A stretch of DNA of 64,000 bases from Edaphobacter sp. 4G125 (GCF_014274685.1 NZ_CP060393.1:1-64000); one strand, 5' to 3'. Counted from the first letter of the stretch, positions 1 through 10,796 are shown. Translations and numbers: made by a program. The notes: generated from the sequence alone by a model not told the origin.

Positions 1-1002
1 CCAGTCGATTTCTACCGCAACCCCAATATCGCGCGTGGTTATTCCATCGATTTCTCCGACATGTCGCAGTACGAGCCGCTCGATCTCTACAAACCGGTCT
101 ATGGCGCCAATCCTGTGCGCCAGTTGCAGCTCTACACCTCGAACAATACAGTGACGCAGTACACAGGCATCTACCTGCAGGATCACGTCCGACTGCCACA
201 GCACTTTACCGTCACCGCTGGTGGCCGCATCGATTTCGCCAAGAACGAAAGCAAGGGTACGCCGAACCAGAACTCAACAGGTCTTACGCCGCGCATCGGT
301 GTCACCTGGCAGGCCATTCCATCCACGACGCTCTATGCCAGCTTCAGCAAGTCGTTTATGCCACAGTCGGGCATGGTCTATAACGGCTCGACCACCGGGA
401 CCTTTGCGGCGCCCGAGCGCGGCCAACAGTGGGAAGGCGGTATGAAGAGCGCTGCATGGGGAGGCCGGCTGATGACGACTCTGGCAGTCTTCCAACTCAA
501 TCGTGGAAACGTATTGACCAGCGATCCTGCGCATCCCAATTTTTACCTCGTCACCGGAAAACAGCGCAGCCGCGGAGTCGAGTTGGAGGCGACGCTACAT
601 CCGCTGGCAGGTTGGAATCTGACGACCGCCTACTCTTACATCGACGCCGAAGTGACACACGATACGACCCTTCCCGTGGGAACCCCAACCATCAATGCGC
701 CAAAGAATCTGTTCAACATCTGGTCGACGTATGAAATTCCACGCGGATTTGCGAGAGGTCTTGGCTTCGGAGTTGGCGGACGCCGTTATAGCGACCAGTC
801 AGGCGACTTGGCGAATAGCTTCCAGCTTCCCGGATATGGAGTCGCCGATGCGTCAGTTACCTATCGCCGAGGCCCTTCCCAGTGGCAGGTCAATATGAAC
901 AACCTGGGCAACACACGCTATTGGGCCGGATCGTATAGCAATGTGTACGTGAAGCCCGGTGAGCCGCGTACGATTCGAGCCACAGTTTCATGGAACTTCT
1001 GA
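1..1002 (+). CDS. TonB-dependent siderophore receptor, C-terminal part (5' truncated by window)
   Basis: This is the C-terminal 333 codons of an outer-membrane TonB-dependent receptor that enters the window already open; the reading frame is open from base 1, so the ATG at 61 is not the true start. The visible part is beta-barrel: alternating aromatic strands, the segment TPRIGVTWQAIPSTTLYASF typical of FhuA/FpvA-like receptors, an MNNLGNTRYWAGSYSN-type strand near the end, and a terminal Phe in TVSWNF, the usual beta-barrel assembly signal. Family knowledge suggests energy-dependent import of a ferric siderophore; the substrate cannot be read from this fragment. The plug and any signal peptide lie outside the window. 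A clear terminator follows at 1028. Confidence 0.88.
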   Translation, partial: PVDFYRNPNIARGYSIDFSDMSQYEPLDLYKPVYGANPVRQLQLYTSNNTVTQYTGIYLQDHVRLPQHFTVTAGGRIDFAKNESKGTPNQNSTGLTPRIGVTWQAIPSTTLYASFSKSFMPQSGMVYNGSTTGTFAAPERGQQWEGGMKSAAWGGRLMTTLAVFQLNRGNVLTSDPAHPNFYLVTGKQRSRGVELEATLHPLAGWNLTTAYSYIDAEVTHDTTLPVGTPTINAPKNLFNIWSTYEIPRGFARGLGFGVGGRRYSDQSGDLANSFQLPGYGVADASVTYRRGPSQWQVNMNNLGNTRYWAGSYSNVYVKPGEPRTIRATVSWNF

Positions 1003-1027
1003 TTCGGATTTTCGGATAGTTAGAAGA

Positions 1028-1053
1028 AAGCCCGGCATCGCGCCGGGCTTTTT
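1028..1053. terminator. Bidirectional intrinsic terminator between the TonB receptor and fabF
   Basis: A perfect G+C-rich hairpin with arms AAGCCCGGC and GCCGGGCTT and a 5-nt loop, followed by a run of T on the plus strand; A residues precede it, so it can also serve the minus strand. It separates two convergent genes (receptor on plus, fabF on minus). Confidence 0.85.
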
Positions 1054-1072
1054 GTTGAACGGAATAAAACAG

Positions 1073-2323
1073 CTACTCGGTCCAGCGCTTGAAGATCAGC
1101 GAGCCATTCGTTCCTCCGAACCCGAAGGAGTTCGAAAGCGCGTGGTCGATCTTCGCCGGTTGAGGCTTGTTGGGAACGTAGTTCAAACGGCACTCGGGAT
1201 CGGCCTCGACGAGATTCATCGTCGGAGGAGCAATCTGGTTCTGCATCGCCATAATGGTGATGCCCGCCTCAAGACCACCCGCACCGCCGAGGAGATGGCC
1301 GGTCATCGACTTGGTGGAACTGACCAGCAGAGTTCCGTTCTTGGCACGATCGCCAAAGACGTTCTCGATGGCCTTCGATTCGAGAGCATCGCCCAGCGGA
1401 GTCGAAGTCGCGTGCGCATTGACGTAGTCGATCTTGTCCGGCGAGAGTCCGGCGGACTTCAGCGCATGATTCATCGAGCGATAGCAGCCTTCGCCCTCGG
1501 GAGCCATACCAGTCATGTGGTAGGCATCTGCCGAGAGACCGTAGCCAATCACCTCAGCAAGGATCTTCGCGCCGCGAGCCTTGGCAAACTCCAGTTCTTC
1601 CAGAATGAGGATGCCCGCGCCTTCGCCTACGACAAAACCGTCGCGATCCTTGTCGAAGGGTCGGCAGGCGTGCGTGGGATCGTCATTCCGGGTCGAGAGA
1701 GCCTTCATCGCGGCGAATCCGCCTACGCCCATGGGAGTGATAGCGGCCTCAGCGCCTCCGGCGATCATCACATCGGCATCGCCACGCTGAATAATGCGGA
1801 AGGCATCGCCAATAGAATGCGCACTGGTGGTGCAAGCAGTCGCAGTGGCCTCGTTTGGTCCCTTGGCTTTGAAGCGGATGGAGACATGACCCGCTGCCAG
1901 ATTGACGATAGAACCCGGAATAAAGAACGGCGAGATCTTGCGGGGGCCGCCAGCAAGCATGGCGCTGTGCTCACGCTCGATGACATCGAAGCCTCCAATG
2001 CCGGAGCCGATATGGACTCCGACGCGATCGGCAATCTCGTCTGTGACCTGCAGGCCCGAATGCTTCATCGCCTCTTCCGACGCAGCCAAGGCAAAATGGA
2101 TGAAGCGGCCCATCTTCCGGGCTTCTTTCTTGTCCACAAACTTCAGTGCGTCGAAATTCTTGACCTCGGCGGCAAAGCGCACGGGATGGCCGGTGAGATC
2201 GAATGCGGTGATCTCCGCCATACCGCTCTTGCCGGCCATCAGGCCGTCCCAAACCTCAGACGCAGTGTTGCCGACCCCGCAGATTAATCCGAGGCCGGTT
2301 ACGACAACGCGACGCTCAAGCAT
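1073..2323 (-). CDS. fabF: Beta-ketoacyl-ACP synthase II
   Basis: FabF condenses malonyl-ACP with acyl-ACP during fatty-acid chain elongation in the cytoplasm. The 416-residue product has the normal family length and opens with RRVVVTGLG. The catalytic cysteine lies in TACTTSAHS near residue 165, and the two active-site histidines in NAHATSTPLGD and KSMTGHLLGG. The C-terminus has the Asn-Ser-Phe-Gly-Phe-Gly-Gly signature (SNSFGFGGTN). It starts two bases after the stop of acpP on the same strand, so the two are surely co-transcribed and translationally linked, giving the enzyme with its carrier protein. fabD lies elsewhere, at 18.8 kb, so the fab cluster is split here. Confidence 0.97.
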   Translation of the reverse strand: MLERRVVVTGLGLICGVGNTASEVWDGLMAGKSGMAEITAFDLTGHPVRFAAEVKNFDALKFVDKKEARKMGRFIHFALAASEEAMKHSGLQVTDEIADRVGVHIGSGIGGFDVIEREHSAMLAGGPRKISPFFIPGSIVNLAAGHVSIRFKAKGPNEATATACTTSAHSIGDAFRIIQRGDADVMIAGGAEAAITPMGVGGFAAMKALSTRNDDPTHACRPFDKDRDGFVVGEGAGILILEELEFAKARGAKILAEVIGYGLSADAYHMTGMAPEGEGCYRSMNHALKSAGLSPDKIDYVNAHATSTPLGDALESKAIENVFGDRAKNGTLLVSSTKSMTGHLLGGAGGLEAGITIMAMQNQIAPPTMNLVEADPECRLNYVPNKPQPAKIDHALSNSFGFGGTNGSLIFKRWTE

Positions 2324-2325
2324 GA

Positions 2326-2568
2326 TTACTTCGCCTTCTGGTTCTTCTCGATGTACTCAATCGCGTCTTTGACGGTCTTGATCTTCTCGGCATCCTCATC
2401 GGGAATCTGGATGTCGAAGGCTTCTTCGAACTGCATGACGAGCTCGACTACGTCGAGCGAGTCGGCACCAAGGTCCTCCTGGAAGCTAGCTCCCGGGGTC
2501 ACTTCGGCCTCATCCACCTGAAGCTGCTCGACAATAATCTGTTTTACCTTTTCATCAACTGCTGCCAT
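2326..2568 (-). CDS. acpP: Acyl carrier protein
   Basis: An 80-residue, strongly acidic protein with the phosphopantetheine attachment serine in [12 protein letters not shown], the helix II signature of bacterial AcpP. It carries growing acyl chains between the fatty-acid synthase enzymes. The start ATG follows a strong AGGAG ribosome binding site. It is the first gene of the acpP-fabF unit, with about 150 bases of non-coding leader upstream toward rmuC. Confidence 0.98.
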   Translation of the reverse strand: MAAVDEKVKQIIVEQLQVDEAEVTPGASFQEDLGADSLDVVELVMQFEEAFDIQIPDEDAEKIKTVKDAIEYIEKNQKAK

Positions 2569-2719
2569 GTCGTTCTCCTGTTTATGTTTCCTAGGGTCAA
2601 AACCGTTACGATACGCAAGTTTTCATGATCTCACGCAGACCAATCTCAAGCATACTGAGGGCCCAGCAGAGTGTAAAGCAAACCGGGGCTGCGGAAAATC
2701 AAAAGATCGAAAGATTTTT

Positions 2720-4207
2720 TCAATCGTCCTCGCTGGAAGCCGCAAGAAATGTTGTAATTCCGGCAGCCTGGTCGAAGTCAATCGGGATCGCGCCGGGGAG
2801 TGTCTTGTCAGTCTCTCCAACCTCGCGCAACGTCCGGTTAATGGCACGGGTCCGCACGCCCAGCTTCTGAATGGTGTTTTGCACAGTCCCAACCTGGGAC
2901 TCCATCTTGGTCATTAGCGTCTCAAACGTGCCGAACTCCTTCTTGGTGCCTTCCAGCACCTTCCAAACCTCATCGCCTTTCTCCTGAATGGCAAGCATGT
3001 GGAAACCCATCTGGAAACTGGTCAGGATGGCCGATAACGTGCTCGGCCCCGCGATCGTGACCCGGCACTTCGATTGCACCTCGGCCTGTAAAGCGTCACG
3101 CCGCATCACTTCCGCATAAAGGCCTTCGGTGGGCAAGAACATGATGGCGTGCGGAGTGGTCTTTGGAGGATTGATGTACTTGGAACAGATGCGGTCACCT
3201 TCGGTGCGTATTGCCTGCTCGAAGGCTTTTCCAGCAGCGACGATTTGTTCAGCGTTGCCACTCTCATAAGCGACTTCCAAACGCTCCCAGTCTTCCCGGG
3301 GAAACTTGGCGTCGATCGGCAGTAATGTCTCACCCGAGTGCCCAGGAAAGCGCACGGCAAATTCGACAACTTCAAGCGAGCCTTCTTTGACACGCGCGTT
3401 GCGAATGAACTGGCTCGGCGCAAGCATCTGTTCCAGCAGCATGCCCAGCTGTACCTCAGCAAATCCGCCACGCGACTTCACATTGGTGAAGATACGGCTC
3501 AGATCCTGAACACCATCGGAGAGCTTCGTCATCTCGCCCAGGCCGCTGTGGACCTTGTTGAGCTGATCGGTCACCTGCCCAAAGCTCTCGGTCAACCGCG
3601 TCTGCAACGTATCGTTCAGCTTCTCGTCGACCGTCTGGCGCATCTTCTCCAGCTCTTTGGAGTTGTCCTCGTTCAGCTTGTTCAAACGGTTTTCGACAGC
3701 GGCACGCAACTGCTCCTGCAAGGCAGTATTACTCTGCATCAGATCGTTCAACTTCTTATTCAGCGTTTCGCGTAGTTCGGTGTGCTGCCTGCCCGTTTCA
3801 GAGGTAAACGACGTAACACGCTGCGAGATCGCATCCATTTGCTCCAGCACAGCCTTGCGAAGCATGTCGTCTGAGCTCTTATTGTCGGCGCGGAATCCGT
3901 TCAGTCCCGTCTGCAGAATCTGACCCAGCTCGGCGATATTTCGTGTGACTTCGCCACGCAGTGATCCAAAGTCAGCCGCGCTGGCCTCACGTGTCCGCTG
4001 CGCCTCGGTGGCAATATCGCTGCGCATCTGCGCCATCGATTCACGAATACCGCGGTCGAGCGCCTCGCTGCGTGCGTCCAGTCGCGTGATCTGGTCAGGA
4101 AGCTGTGCCAGGCGCTGATCCTGTGTCGGGGCCTGCGGTTTGCGGAGCAGCAGGACCACCACAGCAAGAAGAGTCACGACCTGACAGACAAGCAGAAAGA
4201 TTAACAT
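2720..4207 (-). CDS. rmuC: DNA recombination protein RmuC family
   Basis: A 495-residue protein with an N-terminal membrane anchor (residues 1 to about 23, a run of L/V), then about 200 residues of heptad-rich coiled coil, then the RmuC domain, recognisable by FAEVQLGMLLEQML, PIDAKFPREDWERL and MFLPTEGLYAEV. RmuC family members are predicted nucleases limiting DNA rearrangement; the precise activity is poorly known. The length matches the family (about 475 in E. coli). The C-terminal 60 residues are less conserved in type. It stands alone, 150 bases upstream of acpP on the same strand. Confidence 0.92.
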   Translation of the reverse strand: MLIFLLVCQVVTLLAVVVLLLRKPQAPTQDQRLAQLPDQITRLDARSEALDRGIRESMAQMRSDIATEAQRTREASAADFGSLRGEVTRNIAELGQILQTGLNGFRADNKSSDDMLRKAVLEQMDAISQRVTSFTSETGRQHTELRETLNKKLNDLMQSNTALQEQLRAAVENRLNKLNEDNSKELEKMRQTVDEKLNDTLQTRLTESFGQVTDQLNKVHSGLGEMTKLSDGVQDLSRIFTNVKSRGGFAEVQLGMLLEQMLAPSQFIRNARVKEGSLEVVEFAVRFPGHSGETLLPIDAKFPREDWERLEVAYESGNAEQIVAAGKAFEQAIRTEGDRICSKYINPPKTTPHAIMFLPTEGLYAEVMRRDALQAEVQSKCRVTIAGPSTLSAILTSFQMGFHMLAIQEKGDEVWKVLEGTKKEFGTFETLMTKMESQVGTVQNTIQKLGVRTRAINRTLREVGETDKTLPGAIPIDFDQAAGITTFLAASSEDD

Positions 4208-4289
4208 TTCGCATTTCCTTCGCCACAGAATAGCACTGGCCTGGGCCTTTTTAGCGGAGCAAAACAGAAGGAGAAAAAGATTCGCAGAA

Positions 4290-5177
4290 TCAACGCAAGC
4301 CTTCGAGAAGGCGATCGGCTACAGATGTTGCCTCGATAGCAGCCTGTACATCATGAACCCGCACGATATGCGCTCCCGCAAGAACAGCTGCAACGTTCGC
4401 TGCAGTCGTTGTATTGAGTCGCGAGTCTTCCTTTTGAGTTGCAAGCATACGCACAAGGAAGCTCTTGCGGGAAGCCCCGACAAGAATAGGCAATCCAAGC
4501 TGATGCATCTCTTCAAGATGAGCGAGGATCGGAAAGTTTTCATCGAGTCGCTTGCCGAAGCCGATTCCAGGGTCAATAACAATGCGGTCGCGCTCTATAC
4601 CGGTGGCCTCTGCTGCGGCGATTCGGTCACTGAGATTCTTGAGGATCATCGGCATCACCTCATCCTGTGAAAGAGGTGGAAGCGTGCGCCACTCTGAGGG
4701 TTTGCCGCGAGCGTGCATCAGAATACTGCCGCAGCGCAGACGGGCACAGGTGTGTGCCATCTCCTGATCCCAGAGATGACCGCTGACATCGTTGACGATC
4801 TCTGCTCCTGCTTCGATGGCGCGCTGCGCAGTGCCGGCATGGAAAGTATCGATAGAAAGAATCGCCTGTGGCCGTTCGCGCAGGATGGCTTCGATCACCG
4901 GCATCACCCGCGTTTGCTCTTCTTCGGCAGAGAGCGGCGTCGCGCCCGGGCGTGTGGACTCACCGCCGATATCGATGATGTCTGCTCCCTGATCGAGCAT
5001 GGAGAGTGCGTGTTCGAGCGCCCGTTGCGGAGCCTCCTCCGGCGTGTAAAAGTGCCCGCCATCCGAGAAGGAATCGGGCGTCACGTTGAGAATGCCCATC
5101 ACCAGCGTGCGACGTCCCAGCTCCAGAGAGCGGGTTTGCAGCTTCCATCGGGCATGAGGACGGGCGACAAAGGGCAT
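4290..5177 (-). CDS. folP: Dihydropteroate synthase
   Basis: FolP joins 6-hydroxymethyl-dihydropterin pyrophosphate to para-aminobenzoate in folate synthesis and is the sulfonamide target. All family signatures are present in a 295-residue protein: GILNVTPDSFSDGGHF near residue 30, DIIDIGGESTRPGA, NDVSG, the pterin loop with IVIDPGIGFGK, GASRKSFL, and the terminal RVHDV. The start is divergent from yraN with only about 40 bases between, so promoters of both genes must overlap. folD, a second folate gene, is at 35.6 kb. Confidence 0.97.
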   Translation of the reverse strand: MPFVARPHARWKLQTRSLELGRRTLVMGILNVTPDSFSDGGHFYTPEEAPQRALEHALSMLDQGADIIDIGGESTRPGATPLSAEEEQTRVMPVIEAILRERPQAILSIDTFHAGTAQRAIEAGAEIVNDVSGHLWDQEMAHTCARLRCGSILMHARGKPSEWRTLPPLSQDEVMPMILKNLSDRIAAAEATGIERDRIVIDPGIGFGKRLDENFPILAHLEEMHQLGLPILVGASRKSFLVRMLATQKEDSRLNTTTAANVAAVLAGAHIVRVHDVQAAIEATSVADRLLEGLR

Positions 5178-5214
5178 AGAAAGATTTTAGTTGTCCCGGA
5201 CCATCACACGCGCC

Positions 5215-5727
5215 ATGCACTATCCTGAGCGCATGGCTTTCCCAGCCCAAACCCATGCCGTTACCGGCTTTCGGCCCCTCGGGTCCCGTTGGCTCGATGC
5301 GCAGGCATGGACCTTGCGCCGACTCTACGCTCTGCACCGTACACGCTCCGCTCAGCACCTTGAGACCGGAGCCCTCGGAGAACGCGAAGCACTCTTCTAT
5401 CTCCGGCGCGTGGGATACATCATCGTTGCTCGCCGCTGGCGGACAGCCAAGCTACGCGGCGATCTCGACCTCATCGGCTGGCATGGCGAGACGCTTTGCT
5501 TCATCGAGATCAAGACCCGCAGCCAGCGCGATACCTTCGCCGCCGAGCTTGCCGTCGACGACGATAAGCAGCGTACCTTGCGGCGTCTTGCACGAGCCTA
5601 TCTGCATCGCCTTCCCGTTGCGGCTCGCGAGGCTGCTACCCGGTTCGATGTCGTCTCGTTGTACCTTGCTGGCCCGCAATCTCAACCAGAATTCGTCCTC
5701 AACCAGGGAGCCTTCGAATGGGAGTGA
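5215..5727 (+). CDS. UPF0102 (YraN) family endonuclease-like protein
   Basis: The YraN family has a restriction-endonuclease-like fold. Key residues are visible: GERE near residue 40, then the core GDLDLIGWHGETLCFIEIKTR, whose acidic D..D and E-x-K spacing (FIEIKTR) matches the PD-(D/E)xK active site; its cellular role is unsettled. Start choice is uncertain: ATG codons at 5215 and 5233 and a TTG at 5191 are all possible, and none has a good ribosome binding site. An N-terminal extension of about 40 residues precedes the conserved core. Its 3' end overlaps the next gene by 10 bases, implying coupling. Confidence 0.85.
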   Translation: MHYPERMAFPAQTHAVTGFRPLGSRWLDAQAWTLRRLYALHRTRSAQHLETGALGEREALFYLRRVGYIIVARRWRTAKLRGDLDLIGWHGETLCFIEIKTRSQRDTFAAELAVDDDKQRTLRRLARAYLHRLPVAAREAATRFDVVSLYLAGPQSQPEFVLNQGAFEWE

Positions 5728-6218
5728 CCTATACCCAGGGAACCGATCCCGAGCTTCTCAATCCCGTGGAGCTCAGTCAGCACCTCTCCGCAACTCTTCG
5801 TAACTCCGTCGCATGGCTTGCCACTCTTTCCAATGCCGACGCAAGCGTGTCCGAGCGTGAAGGAAAATGGTGCGCAAAAGAAATCCTCGGCCACCTCACC
5901 GACTCCGCCGTTAACAATCTTGGCCGCATCGTGCGCATGCAGATTGCCTTCGAAGAGATGCCCGGATACGCGCAGGATTCATGGGTTCAGCTTCAGGACT
6001 ACCGTGAGCGGGAATGGGCCGAGGTACTCGCGCTCTGGTTTGCTCTCAACGAACACCTCGTCTGGACGATCGGCCACATCAATCCACACAACCTCTCGAA
6101 CCCTGGCGTCGTTGCCGGAACCCCACTGACCCTCGGCTTCCTCATTGAGGACTACATCGCCCATATGGAACACCATCTCACCGCTCTCAAAGCCTGGATC
6201 CACCCAGGAGAGAACTGA
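5718..6218 (+). CDS. DinB-like (DfsB) family protein
   Basis: A 166-residue helical protein resembling the DinB/YfiT four-helix-bundle metalloproteins, which often act in thiol-dependent or damage-related chemistry. Candidate metal-binding histidines are the one in the helix with KEILGHLTDSAVNN and the HMEHHL group close to the C-terminus, matching the spread of the family's three-His site. The ATG overlaps the end of the yraN-like gene, so both are probably one transcription unit. Substrate unknown. Confidence 0.8.
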   Translation: MGVTYTQGTDPELLNPVELSQHLSATLRNSVAWLATLSNADASVSEREGKWCAKEILGHLTDSAVNNLGRIVRMQIAFEEMPGYAQDSWVQLQDYREREWAEVLALWFALNEHLVWTIGHINPHNLSNPGVVAGTPLTLGFLIEDYIAHMEHHLTALKAWIHPGEN

Positions 6219-6272
6219 AAAATAGAGCTACTTGAAAAAATTTCTTGCACTTCCTTTTCTATTCATGCAATA

Positions 6273-6289
6273 ACTACGTTATGCGTAGT
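6273..6289. promoter_or_regulatory. Inverted repeat over the PadR-family start codon (possible autoregulatory operator)
   Basis: ACTACG and CGTAGT form a 6-bp inverted repeat with a 5-bp spacer that contains the start codon of the PadR-like gene at 6281. Many PadR regulators bind short palindromes at their own promoter, so autoregulation is a reasonable inference; nothing in the sequence proves binding. Confidence 0.35.
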
Positions 6290-6619
6290 ACGCGTGGCGT
6301 AGTATCCAGACAATCCGAAGAACTTGGCCAGTACTCCGACCCTCCTCTGCTGGTTCTGGCAAGCCTCGCCAATGGACCAAAGCATGGCCACGCCATGATC
6401 GAGGACATCGTGTATCTCTGCGGCACCCGTCTTGGGCCGGGAACACTCTACGGAGCCATTACACGCCTTGAGCAGCAGAAACTTATCGAGCCTCTGCCTG
6501 CTGAGGACCGCCGCCAGCCCTATCGCATCACCGCGCAGGGTCTCCGCACCCTGCGAGCAAAACTCACCACTCTGCATCAGTTCTCAAAGATCGGGCTCAA
6601 ACGTTTGGAGGCTTTATGA
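6281..6619 (+). CDS. PadR family transcriptional regulator
   Basis: A 112-residue winged-helix repressor of the PadR family, with the core LVLASLANGPKHGHAMIEDI, then GTLYGAITRLEQQKLIE (recognition helix and wing) and RQPYRITAQGLRTL. The ATG at 6281 is preferred over an upstream TTG at 6245 because the conserved part begins soon after; no strong ribosome binding site precedes either. The stop overlaps the start of the following membrane protein gene by 4 bases (ATGA), a common regulator/target pairing in Acidobacteriota. A palindrome covers the start codon. Confidence 0.88.
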   Translation: MRSTRGVVSRQSEELGQYSDPPLLVLASLANGPKHGHAMIEDIVYLCGTRLGPGTLYGAITRLEQQKLIEPLPAEDRRQPYRITAQGLRTLRAKLTTLHQFSKIGLKRLEAL

Positions 6620-7101
6620 AGCCAATGCTCGCGGCTCTGCTTCTTCGTCTCTATCCGCGCATCTGGAGGGATCGCTATGGCACCGAGTTTAGGGCCGTGC
6701 TTGAGTCCTCTCCTTCCGGCCCGCGCGCCATTGCCGACATCCTCTTCAACGCTCTCTCTGAGCGCATCTTTCCTATCTTCGGAGGAACCATGGGACAGCA
6801 GACCTATCCCTTCAGCACCCTCGTCAGAAAGCCTACCGCCTTCCTTCCCATCCTCATGTCGCTCACCGCTCTGTCGGTCGTCGTCGTTACGCTCTCCGTC
6901 TTTGGTGTTGCGAATCAACCGAAGGATGAAGGAATCGCAGCTCACATCTGGCAGCTGCTTATGGCTGGACAACTTCCTCTGCTGGCATTTTTTGCGATCA
7001 AGTGGCTCCGTCGCGCGCGACGCCAGGCTCTTTATGTTCTCGCTTTACAGACAGGGGCTATCGTCGCTTCACTAACCCCTGTTTTTCTTTTTCATCTCTA
7101 A
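6616..7101 (+). CDS. Membrane protein encoded with PadR regulator, function unknown
   Basis: A 161-residue protein with a cytoplasmic-looking N-terminus containing RLYPRIWRDRYGTEF, a motif that recurs at the start of acidobacterial membrane proteins encoded next to PadR regulators. About three hydrophobic segments follow (roughly residues 75 to 95, 110 to 128 and 135 to 158). Translation is coupled to the regulator by an ATGA overlap, and a terminator follows, so the pair is a closed two-gene unit. A role as a regulated membrane component is inference only. Confidence 0.75.
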   Translation: MKPMLAALLLRLYPRIWRDRYGTEFRAVLESSPSGPRAIADILFNALSERIFPIFGGTMGQQTYPFSTLVRKPTAFLPILMSLTALSVVVVTLSVFGVANQPKDEGIAAHIWQLLMAGQLPLLAFFAIKWLRRARRQALYVLALQTGAIVASLTPVFLFHL

Positions 7102-7113
7102 TCGGGGCTTCCA

Positions 7114-7157
7114 CAAAAAAAGAAGACCCAGCATCAATCGCTGGGTCCTTTCTTCTG
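7114..7157. terminator. Intrinsic terminator between convergent genes
   Basis: Hairpin GACCCAGC / GCTGGGTC with a 7-nt loop, flanked by a run of A on the left and TTTCTT on the right, so it can end transcripts from either side: the PadR/membrane protein unit on plus and the dehydrogenase gene on minus. Confidence 0.8.
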
Positions 7158-7171
7158 TACATTCTTTTGAA

Positions 7172-8824
7172 CTACATCCCGGTATAGGTGATGCGCCAGA
7201 TCGCGTTATACGCATCATCGCTCACCAGCAACGAGCCGTCCGTTGCAGCCGTCACCGCAACCGGCCTTCCCCATACATCACCTGAAGGAAGAACGAAGCC
7301 GGTCATGAAGTCCTCGTACTCGCCCTTGGCGCGGCCGTTCGGCGTCATCGGCACACGAATCAGCTCATAGCCCACGCGAGCCGCGCGGTTCCACGAGCCG
7401 TGCTCCGCGGCGAAGAGGTCGCCCTTATACTCCGCTGGAAATTGCTTGCCCTCATAGAAAAGAATGCCGAGCGAAGCGTTATGCGGATTCAGCAGCACGT
7501 CGGGCACGATGACCTTGTCCTTCAGTTCCGGATGCTTGCCCGCATGACGAGGGTCCTGGTTTGCCCCCATATACCACCACGGCCAGCCGTAGAAGCCACC
7601 GGGCTGGACATGCGTAATATAGTCCGGCACCAGGTTGTCACCCAGCGCATCGCGCTCGTTCACCGAGCACCACAGTTCGCCCGTCTTCGGATGAATCGCT
7701 TCGCCAACACAGTTGCGAATGCCGTAGGCATAAACCTTCTGGCCGCTACCGTCCGGGTTGAACTCCAGAACATCGGCGCGGTTCTTCTCTGCCGGAGTCG
7801 TATCGGGATCATCGACGTTCGAACCCGAACCGACCGAAACCAGCATCTTCTTGCCGTCTAGCGTGAAACGAATATCGCGCGTCCAATGTCCCTTGCCGTT
7901 GGCTGGTAGATCAACGACGTGCTCCGGCTTGCCCGTGGCAACCAGATCGCCATCCTTATAGGCGAAGCGAACCACGGCATCGGTATCGCCGATATAGAGC
8001 CACTTCGGATTCGGTCCTGCCGGGTAAAAAGCGATACCGAACGGTCGGCTCAGCCCGGTCGCGTAGACGCTGGCCTTTTCTGCTTTGCCATCCGCGGTCA
8101 TGCCACGCAAAATCGTAATCTGCCCCTTCATGCTTTCCGCAACCACGATGTCGCCGTTCGGCGCCGTGCGGATCATGCGAGGACCATCAACATCTTTCGA
8201 GTACAACTCGACCTTAAAGCCCTGCGGAACCTGCGGCCATACCCCCTCAGGCTTCGCGACGATCGTCGGGCCGTTACCGGCCGATTTCGTCGCATAGGGC
8301 TCCGGTAGATCGGCAACCGTGATCTTGCGCGTCAGGCCAGGCTTCTCGAACCGGAAGTCCGTAAACGGGGCCTTCGGTGGGGGAGCATCGAACTTCGCCT
8401 CCGATGCCTCGTTCTTCGCCGCAGGTGCCGCTGCGGCACCCGCACCCGAACCGCCGCCCAGTGACTTCAGATAGGTGACAACCTGCCAGCGTTGATCGTC
8501 TGTCAGAGTCGTTGCCCACGAAGGCATCCCGTTCGCCAGATCTCCCTTGGTGATGTACCAGAAGAGTTCACCCGGCTTTGCCGTCTGCGCCGGTCCGCTG
8601 GCAAGTGCAGGGATGTTGGCGACACCCTTGGCCGTAATGCCATGACAGCCCGCGCAACGCATCTCATAGAGTTTCGAGCCAGCCTCGGCGTCCGCCTTGG
8701 TCGTATGGGGATTCTCTTTCGATGCGGCGTCAGCCGGAGCATTATGAAAGCTCTGGGCCGACAATGAGCCAACCGCCGCAAAGACAGCGATGGCCAGGGT
8801 TGAGACAGATTTCCTCGGTTTCAA
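7172..8824 (-). CDS. Sorbosone dehydrogenase-like PQQ sugar dehydrogenase with N-terminal cytochrome c domain
   Basis: An exported oxidoreductase of about 550 residues. It has a signal peptide (hydrophobic run ending near SLSAQS), a cytochrome c domain with the heme site CAGCH and a later methionine region (GMPSWATTLTDDQRW), a Pro/Ala-rich linker, then a six-bladed propeller of the GSDH/L-sorbosone dehydrogenase type (PFGIAFYPAG, NCVGEAIHPKTGELWCSVNE, AEHGSWNR). Family knowledge suggests periplasmic oxidation of a sugar or aldehyde with electrons passed to the heme. The start chosen is TTG at 8824 because GAGAGGGA lies 6 to 7 bases upstream and the signal peptide then begins at once; a longer frame reaches 8911 without such a site. 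Substrate unknown. Confidence 0.87.
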   Translation of the reverse strand: MKPRKSVSTLAIAVFAAVGSLSAQSFHNAPADAASKENPHTTKADAEAGSKLYEMRCAGCHGITAKGVANIPALASGPAQTAKPGELFWYITKGDLANGMPSWATTLTDDQRWQVVTYLKSLGGGSGAGAAAAPAAKNEASEAKFDAPPPKAPFTDFRFEKPGLTRKITVADLPEPYATKSAGNGPTIVAKPEGVWPQVPQGFKVELYSKDVDGPRMIRTAPNGDIVVAESMKGQITILRGMTADGKAEKASVYATGLSRPFGIAFYPAGPNPKWLYIGDTDAVVRFAYKDGDLVATGKPEHVVDLPANGKGHWTRDIRFTLDGKKMLVSVGSGSNVDDPDTTPAEKNRADVLEFNPDGSGQKVYAYGIRNCVGEAIHPKTGELWCSVNERDALGDNLVPDYITHVQPGGFYGWPWWYMGANQDPRHAGKHPELKDKVIVPDVLLNPHNASLGILFYEGKQFPAEYKGDLFAAEHGSWNRAARVGYELIRVPMTPNGRAKGEYEDFMTGFVLPSGDVWGRPVAVTAATDGSLLVSDDAYNAIWRITYTGM

Positions 8825-9012
8825 AGCGTCCCTCTCTTGTTGTTGAATGCCGTTTGCGAAGCGGAATGAATGTTTGACGTACGTCCAAACAGTGGCGTCA
8901 GGGAAAAACACTGAAAATTTCCACTTGCAACTTTAGCAGGTACAGGTTGCTGCTGGTATCGGGCAGCAAGTCCTGCATATTTTTTGGCGGATGCTGAATA
9001 TAAGACAGATGA

Positions 9013-10779
<1,767 letters not shown>

Positions 10780-10796
10780 TAGAACAAACGGGGCCC

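Noticed and set aside
959..2287. Long plus-strand open frame (442 codons) across fabF
   Set aside because: It is antisense to a clear FabF, has Arg/His-rich composition and no domain; such frames arise from G+C-rich codon use.
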